In this document: one piece after another, positions 57,562 to 64,000 of the stretch
Numbering within the stretch: position 1 is the stretch's first letter
How the letters are laid out: every line of letters starts with the position of its first letter
Source: Datura wrightii
Lineage: Eukaryota > Streptophyta > Magnoliopsida > Solanales > Solanaceae
Direction: 5' to 3'
Assembly (NCBI GenBank): GCA_035772735.1
Contig: JASDFA010000020.1
Location: 110,081,501-110,145,500, forward strand
Length of the DNA stretch: 64,000 nucleotides
Notes under the pieces: generated by a model
What the model saw: the letters and a program-made list of their open reading frames with translations, nothing else
The model's database searches: none
Told to the model about the DNA's origin: nothing
Program-made: the position numbers and the translations under genes

Positions 57562-59506
57562 TGTAATACCTCGGGAAGGCCTAAGAATAGACCCAGGAGT
57601 TGAATTTGAAAAGTACAGAAAACTGGCAAAAACATCACAGAATGGACCATAGAATGACTCGTGGTATCAGACCACGGGTCGTTGCATGCTGTCGTTGGTT
57701 GGGGAGAGGATGGTGGCAGTGGAGACAATGAGAGGTATGACAACCCATTGTGGGATACAATGGGCTGTCCTTTGCAGTCGTGGTTAGGGTCAGGCTAGGC
57801 AGTAGTGTAAACAATGGGAGACCCAACGACCCATTAGGAGAAGCCACGGGGCATTGGTTGTGGTCATTGTTGGAGGCTAATAATTTCCAGTGGAGGTGAC
57901 GGGTTCAGAACACGACTCGTTGGAAGGAACCACAAATCGTGGTGAGGCTTGTGGTAAGGGGGTTCAATTTTGTGATGAGCAGAAAACGGACGATATAACA
58001 AGTCGTGGGTTGAAGGCACAGGCCATCCTGTCAACCCGTTGTCTGGTTCCGAGACTAGGTCATTCAGTAGCCCATTCAACGAGGGACACACGGGTCATTG
58101 GTGGTTCCCACGACCCGTTGGTACCACTCGTGGGTTCCATCGGCCAGTTTTCAAGGCAGGTTGATTAAGGGTATTTTTGACACTTTCACGATATAAGGCC
58201 CTAAATTAAGTCGTTTTGGCTTAGGAAAGCTAGGTTTTTAAGAGAATGACCTATTCTAAACTCCCATTCATGCATGCAAGGTTTTTAACAAGTGATCTAA
58301 GGGGAGATTTCAAGCTTTTCACCTCAATTCCTTTAATTTCATTCTTGGGCTTTTAACGAGGGTTAGGAGTTGATAATCTCAGGTATGTAAGATCTTCATT
58401 GGGTGGATTCTTCCACACCCATGCTCCTAGAAATTTAAACTATATGCATGATCTACAAGTATGTATATATTATATTAAGCATGAATTATGTTTAGGCCGA
58501 CTCACGGGCCTCAAGTCATGGCTAGTTCTTATATGTTCAAGAATGATTATGATTATCATGATTTAACTAGCCCATTAACTCAAGTATGTATTATTATGAG
58601 CACTATGTACGTTTTAGGAGTAGTATCGAACACCGAGTAGATTCAGAGCTCAGGTCAAGCCCCGGATCTCATGAACTACGTGCCACCGTAGGTATGTTTG
58701 GACCCATTCATGTTTGTCCCTAGCCCAAACGGCCCTTTTCATGTGTGATCACGCCCTTCATGGTTTGTACCCTTGGCAAGGTATGAACACCCTCCCGACT
58801 AGGGTTACAGGTCGGGCTTCATGTGTGCTCATATGGGGTATGTCGGTTAGGAGAATCTCCCACTGTTCCTCATGATTTATGCATGTTTATGACTATGTAT
58901 ATGGGCTCAAGTTATGTTCAGTAGAAGTTTTTGTATTATGATTTGATTACGATTATACTACGAATGATTCGAAAACCTTGAGCCTTATGTTATATTACAA
59001 TAATTATGCTATGAGCAAGTTGTCCTACTCTTATGAGCATTTATGAGTTTTATACATGTTTTAAATATCCGTTTTACTTACCTTGCATACTCAGTATATT
59101 CCACGTACTGACCGCATACTTTCCATGCTGTATCGTCTCATGATACAGGTCCGAGTTCTCAGGCGCATCCTCACCCATAGATAGATTGGGACTAGCTCTT
59201 TGTGTATTTGGTGAGTCCTCATATTCCGAGGGCTACATGTTCACACGCTATGTTATTTCTTCAGTTTCTGGATGTTGGATTAGTTAGGGAGTTGTCCCAT
59301 CAATCCGTCTTTCATGTTTAGAGGCTTATTAGACTAAAAGGTTGTATTCTGCTATTATACTATTTTCTCTCATGTTATGTTATGATTACGTTCTCTATGC
59401 TAAGTCTTCCGCTCATGTGATTGAATTAGATGTATGCTAATGCCATGGGTCGACTTGGGGTCTCTTGGGGCTCCTTGTCTCATGTCTACGATCTGGGTGT
59501 ACGCTT
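57562..59506 (+). repeat. gypsy IV 3' LTR (deleted and truncated)
   Basis: Matches 50296-52573 except for a 307-bp deletion at GCTCCT (58423-58428) and loss of the last dozen bases: it breaks off at TGTACGCTTGG instead of running to GGATCGTGACA. What follows is a 16-base copy of an internal LTR sequence, then Athila-like DNA. Confidence 0.85.
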
Positions 59507-61495
59507 GGCTTAGATGTATGCTCATACTACTAGTTGTAGTACGAAACCATGAGTCGTAGAATGGCTTGTGAAGCCCGTCCCTGCCTTGTTTTTGGTTCGG
59601 TTTGAAGGAGGTTTCAATTAAATGTTGGGTACTCAGAATTCTCCAAGTCCAGGCATGCATTTAACATGTTTTACAGTTACCCATTCCTCCCCTTTTTAAT
59701 CACAACCCGTAACTTCACTTTCATCAGTTCAATGCACAATTTTTGCAAGTTCAAGCCCCTATCTAGTTGCACATGACTTTTTTACATACCTGGTCATTGC
59801 CCTTTTTCTAATTTCTCAAGCATTGAGAGGACTCTCAGGGGTTTAGCAGGTTTGCATCAAGCACACAAGTTATGTCTATCAATTTCAAAGAAATACACTT
59901 ACTTGAATACTGATACTTCGACTGTCAATTAAGACTAGGGTTGTGATTGGGATTTTCGGTGTAATCTGAGCATGACTTTGATCAATTGATTTTTATAGTT
60001 GAATTACAGGTGTGAGGGAGTTTTGAATTTAGGTTTTGAGAGAGTGGGAGAAGGGTACAATTCGTTTGAGCTTATATAGGTTATAGGGCCAATTTTTAAA
60101 AATCTGGGCCGAGTTGGGTAAATTTAAAAATTTTGACCCGTCATGACTCGTACCACGAGTCATGGGAAGGTACTACGAATTGTCCCTTGGACCCATAACA
60201 GATAGATTAAGAAACTTACTTGTGGACCTATGAGCACATCTTACGACTCGTACTATGGGGGTACGATTCGTACTATGACTCGTAGGTCTTTCTTTTCATT
60301 GTGGTCCATGCCTTACATAGTTCATAGCCACAGTGAGTACTACGACCCATACAATGAGGTTACGAGTCGTAGGACCAACCGTACCTTGAGCTAATGCACT
60401 GAAATATATCTCTGATTCTCACCATGGCTCGTGCTATGGCCCATTCAACCCTTTCAAGAGTCGTACTAAGACCCGTAGCACCTGCTTGTTCAGCCATTTT
60501 TCTGCCACCTGTTTTTGTTTCCCTTGCACACTGAACACACATTAGTTAATTAACTTGGGTCGCCTCCTAAGAAGCGCTTGATTTAATATTGCGGCATGAC
60601 AGAGGTGGTTCGGTTACTTCCCCTCACATGAATCAGGAGGCACGTACAATCCAGCTCGACCGTTGCGGTAACGGTCATTCCTTCTTCAACCTCCTTGTGC
60701 TCACGACCTCGGCTTCTTTCTTTGTACCCATTTCGGTTGTAATTGTCTCTATATTGGTTTTGACCTTGGTTTTCAGAACCTTGGCACCAAGTGTCTTGTT
60801 CGGACCTTTGGGCAATGGCTTGGAAGCCCGAACCTAGTTGTCCAAGAAGTTTGCCTCCTCCTCAGAATCTGAGTGGTCCAGCCCTGCCTCCTATCCCCGT
60901 GTCCTCACTATGTTCACCTTTTTGGCTCCAGCTCCCATGCTTAGTAAGCAAATACGATGATGTACGCATATGAGCCAATTCCTGGTCACGTTCTTCTTCT
61001 TTCCTTTGTTGGTCTGTAGTCAAACCAACAACATACGTACCAGCCGTCGCTTCTCGGATGTGCCATGCTCTATTTGTCTTGGTTACTCTGTCTAGAATTG
61101 TGGCAGCTTGCTCCCAGGTGTGGCTCATTAATGCTCCTCCCACCATTGTATCTGCTACTTCTTTTGTATTGTTGTTCAATGATCTATAGAAAATCTTCAA
61201 TAGACTTTCATAGGGAATTTTATGGTTTAAGCACTTGGTCAACTTCTTCTTGAACCTCAACCAGGTCTCATGAAGTGCTTCAGTCTTCAGTTGTCGGAAA
61301 TTATTGATTTCATATTTAAGCTGCAGCATCCTGGAGGGTGGAAATAATTTCTCTAGGAAAGCTTTCTTGAGCTCCCTCCAGTTGGTAATAGAGTTGTTGG
61401 GAAACTTCGATAACCATAATGTGGCTTCCCCAGATAGAAAAGAGGGGAAGAGTCTTTGCCATATAGAATCCTGGCTGACTCCGAGGAACCTGCAC
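59507..61495 (-). mobile_element. Athila-like element, copy 3 (non-coding segment plus gag)
   Basis: 59530-60545 is collinear with 27916-29045 and 60550-61495 with the gag region of copy 1. The protease present in copy 1 is missing here: the short 'CTTGGGTCGCCTCC' repeat (60553) passes straight into gag at about 60620. Truncated on the left by gypsy IV and on the right by another LTR at 61496. Confidence 0.7.
60620..61495 (-). pseudogene. gag: Athila-like gag fragment (copy 3)
   Basis: The best-preserved gag core of this family in the window is the 155-codon open frame at 60862-61329: LKYEINNFRQLKTEALHETW, RFKKKLTKC, IFYRSLNNNTKEVADTMVGG, then WEQAATILDRVTKTNRAWHI. This is the retrotransposon gag (capsid) domain of the Athila/Tat type. 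Downstream, the GN-rich linker is out of frame. The N-terminus is cut off at 61496. Confidence 0.75.
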
Positions 61496-63450
61496 TATCA
61501 CACCCCAAACCTGGGGAGGCATGACTGGAACCTGGTGCCACCCATTATATGAGCTCACTCGATGCCCAAAAATAAAACAAAGGCCAGAACCAATGAGGAT
61601 AACAACACAACAGCTATAAAATCAGAATAAGACGATAGACTATAGCGGAAGCTGGCTCTCCTGTCCAACCAAGAAAAATAAATATGATATGCCTTCAAAG
61701 CCACCCAATGGAAGAACAACTATGCAACATGGCCCACCTGGTCTATAACAATGACACTAAACCCACAACAAATGTCTACGAGCCTCTAAAAATATAATAG
61801 GAATCAACTATTCGGGACAGGGACCTGGACTACCCATAACTCAACCTCTGGCAACTCCGAAAGAATTTGAGCACACCGACTCAGCTGGAACTCCACTCAG
61901 CAACCAAGAACCTGATCTAACAACCCACCATCACCTCAGGCATGAATGCAGCCACCATGATTAGGGCGTCAGTACAATAATGTACTGAGCATGAAAGGAA
62001 GAAACAACTGGAAGACAAAGATTAAAGATCAACAGATATACCAAATATCGCAGAAGGAGAACTCAACTTAAGTAAACACATAAAACCTACTTGGCCCCCA
62101 TAAGCCTGGAAAGTACAAGAAAACATACAAATAGAACTACCTGGCCCCTAAAAGCCCAGAAAATCCAAAAGTAAATAACAATACAACGGCACCTACCCGA
62201 CCCAGCTTACCTGTCATTGTCTCTAGACCTCTCAATGGCCTCAGCTAACACTAGCCAACATCTAGCATCCACTACTATCAGATAATCTATAACATAAACA
62301 ACAACCACAGTGTAATGATAAGCAAATCAAGAGTAAACACCAATTAATCAACATCACCAATCAAGCACTGCCGGACACCCTCTCGATTGCACACAGTTAG
62401 CGGAGCTCAATCCATCTGGGAGAACCAATCGCGATCCTAGGAAGGCTCAAACATGTCGAACCACTCTCAAATCATGTCTCAACTCGATACTACGGAGGAC
62501 ATCATTCTCAACCTCATAGGTCATTTCACTCCTTGGGCTCAACCCCTCAGCTGGAAACACTCTCGTGCATTGGGTATCCACAAGCCACAAGGCACCTCGG
62601 GCTCCACCCCTAGACGAAACAACTCTCATGCATCGGATACCCATAAGCCACAAGGCCTCAAAAATAACACATACACAATCAAAAATAATAATAATAATAC
62701 ATTCTAAAATAGCCCACAATCAGCTCTCAAACCCCATAACTCAACTATTACAACACAATACTATTCTTTCACATCTAGCCGTCCACCTACAAGCCACTAA
62801 TCAAGCTAAGGATTACCATCCTAACCCATCTATCCTCAAGCCTTACAAACAACCCATATGCCACTGTACTTACCACTAACATCAAGGGACATGGCCAAAT
62901 CAACCCAAGTGACACCATGGCCATCACGTGCCATCGACATGGTTGACACGATCGCCGATTCAAATATAACAAAAGATCAACGCAGCCGTCGACCTTAACC
63001 ACTATAATCCATCATTCACTTTCCAATATAATCACCTAATATTATTCACTCAAACATCCCACAACTTGATACAAGAACCACACGCCTTACACACGACCTC
63101 TCGACACGAGCCTAACAATTTGCCATGACTATGATTCTCTGCATTCAAGCCCGAGCCACCAACCAAAATAAAACCTTAAACACACCATTATCACCATATA
63201 AACAGCATAAAAAGAGTTCAATAATAGCAAAAACACGAGCCATCACAAAACAGCCAACACACACGTCAACATGAACGACGATGGCTATGGAATTCATGTC
63301 GACAAAGGGAGGGACAAACCTAACATACCTTAGCTTCAAGCCTAGCCGATCTTGAGCCTTTAACACCATGAACCTACTTCTTAAAGGCATTCCAAAATTC
63401 TGCCAAAACGAAGCCAACACAACTTGATCACGGGCAAAAATATATGCTCG
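61496..63450 (-). repeat. LTR of another gypsy family inserted in Athila-like gag
   Basis: Starts TATCACACCCCAAACCTGG, an evident relative of the TGTCACACCCCACCTTGG LTR start of gypsy I, and keeps 'gcatgac.ggaacctggtgcc', 'cgggacagggacc' and 'agggcgtcagtac' landmarks and a late 'ctaacataccttagctt'. The terminal hairpin is conserved in altered form (CCCCAAACCTGGGG). It fades at about 63450 without a clear end, so it is partial. An (AAT)n run lies at about 62681-62701. Short frames inside are not genes. Confidence 0.65.
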
Positions 63451-64000
63451 AGATACGCTTTACGACTTAAATTAGTCTTGTTTATCTAAGATTATTGTAT
63501 ACATTTTCATGTAATTTTAGATAAAGTAAAGATATGTGCTAACCAACATGATTAGCCTTTGTTTTGTAGGTTTTGATGACTTTTGAGTAACTAATTCATG
63601 AGTTGGTGAAGTAGATGCTTGGAGACGGAATTAACACGCGAACGTCGGCGAAGAGGAGGCACAAAACAGCCCACCTGCGCGTTGGCAACGTGCCACGGCA
63701 GGCAGGCCGCTCACAACAGCCCACCTGCGCGTTGGCAACGTGCCAAGGCAGGTGGCCTCCGCGACCAAGGGCCTCCAACGCGCTGCCCAAGCAGCGTGAC
63801 ACGCTGCCAACGCGGCAGGGTGCTGCCCGGGCCAATTTCGGGTGATTTCCAGAGGGCTTCCGCATCCGTAGCGTGTCACGGAGGCCGTGCTCCACGATGC
63901 ACTCTGTGACACGTTGCTTGTTATTCCGGGAAAGAATCCTACTACTATAAATAGCACACTTAGGTTTATTTTTCATAATTCAGACTTGGTGGAGCAAGGA
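63451..64000 (+). repeat. probable LTR edge with GC-rich 50-bp tandem repeat and TATA box
   Basis: After about 170 AT-rich bases comes a GC-rich block (63630-63860), unlike anything else in the window. It contains two 50-bp-spaced units starting AACAGCCCACCTGCGCGTTG at 63665 and 63715, alike over about 36 bases. A TATA box (TATAAATA, 63946-63953) follows, then a T-rich start of what may be the transcript. This layout resembles the U3/R part of a large LTR running out of the window. The overlapping open frames on both strands are by-products of GC content. Confidence 0.45.

Larger units (their letters stand above)
47548..59506 (+). mobile_element. gypsy III/IV tandem: two internal regions sharing a central LTR
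   Basis: Order on the plus strand: truncated internal III (47548-50295), LTR (50296-52573), complete internal IV (52574-57561), LTR (57562-59506, truncated). The two internals are closely similar where they overlap. The central LTR serves both as 3' LTR of III and 5' LTR of IV. Such dimers arise by recombination between LTRs of related copies. Same family as gypsy II, in the opposite orientation. Both internals are full of stops. Confidence 0.85.

Noticed and set aside
63596..63976. Overlapping open frames of 76-126 codons on both strands near the right edge
   Set aside because: They lie in a GC-rich tandem repeat where stops are rare in all frames, have repetitive arginine/alanine-rich products, and match no family I recognise.

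Overview
The window is plant nuclear repeat DNA. I found no host gene, tRNA, rRNA or CRISPR array. Every long open frame that makes sense belongs to a transposable element. The mix of a Stowaway-type element with Solanaceae-like internal sequence, several small inverted-repeat elements with 8-10 bp target duplications, and Tekay/Del-like, Athila-like and Tnt1/Tork-like retroelements suggests a eudicot, most likely Solanaceae (pepper, tomato or tobacco relatives). The species cannot be fixed from sequence alone.

Layout, left to right. 1-4174: AT-rich non-coding DNA with dispersed and duplicated short repeats. 4175-7544: 3' half of a minus-strand Ty1/copia element (LTR, reverse transcriptase/RNase H, integrase). 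It is cut at 7545 by an LTR fragment of a gypsy family (to about 9690). 9920-13904: a cluster of small inverted-repeat DNA transposons, three of them with exact target duplications. 13990-43136: one minus-strand Athila-like element, split by two later gypsy insertions. Gypsy I (18056-27910, duplication AGAAG) and gypsy II (29051-38788, duplication GTTGC) are both minus-strand. 43137-44336: 3' end and partial LTR of a plus-strand gypsy element. 44337-47552: 3' LTR and 3' region of a second Athila-like copy. 47548-59506: a plus-strand gypsy tandem, internal (III) - LTR - internal (IV) - LTR, of the same family as gypsy II. 59507-61495: a third Athila-like piece with gag. 61496 to about 63450: another gypsy-type LTR. 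The last 550 bases hold a GC-rich 50-bp tandem repeat and a TATA box, probably the edge of a further LTR.

How the parts relate. The Athila-like family keeps gag, protease and an env-like ('plant transposon protein') frame. In the most complete copy there is no reverse transcriptase or integrase between them, so it probably depends on enzymes supplied in trans. Gypsy I is the youngest and best preserved element, with near-identical LTRs, PBS, PPT and target duplication. It has nevertheless lost the integrase segment expected to hold the third catalytic residue, has an amber codon inside gag, and has a damaged zinc knuckle. The older elements carry many stops, frequently CAG to TAG, as expected from decay of methylated DNA.

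The points most worth a second look are: the pol-less Athila-like family; the ACGACTCGT/ACGAGTCGT inverted-repeat hairpins shared by LTRs of unrelated lineages; hairpins at the PBS-side LTR end in two gypsy families; the CAG-to-TAG decay pattern; and the cluster of small DNA transposons. I did not find evidence of a wholly new functional system.
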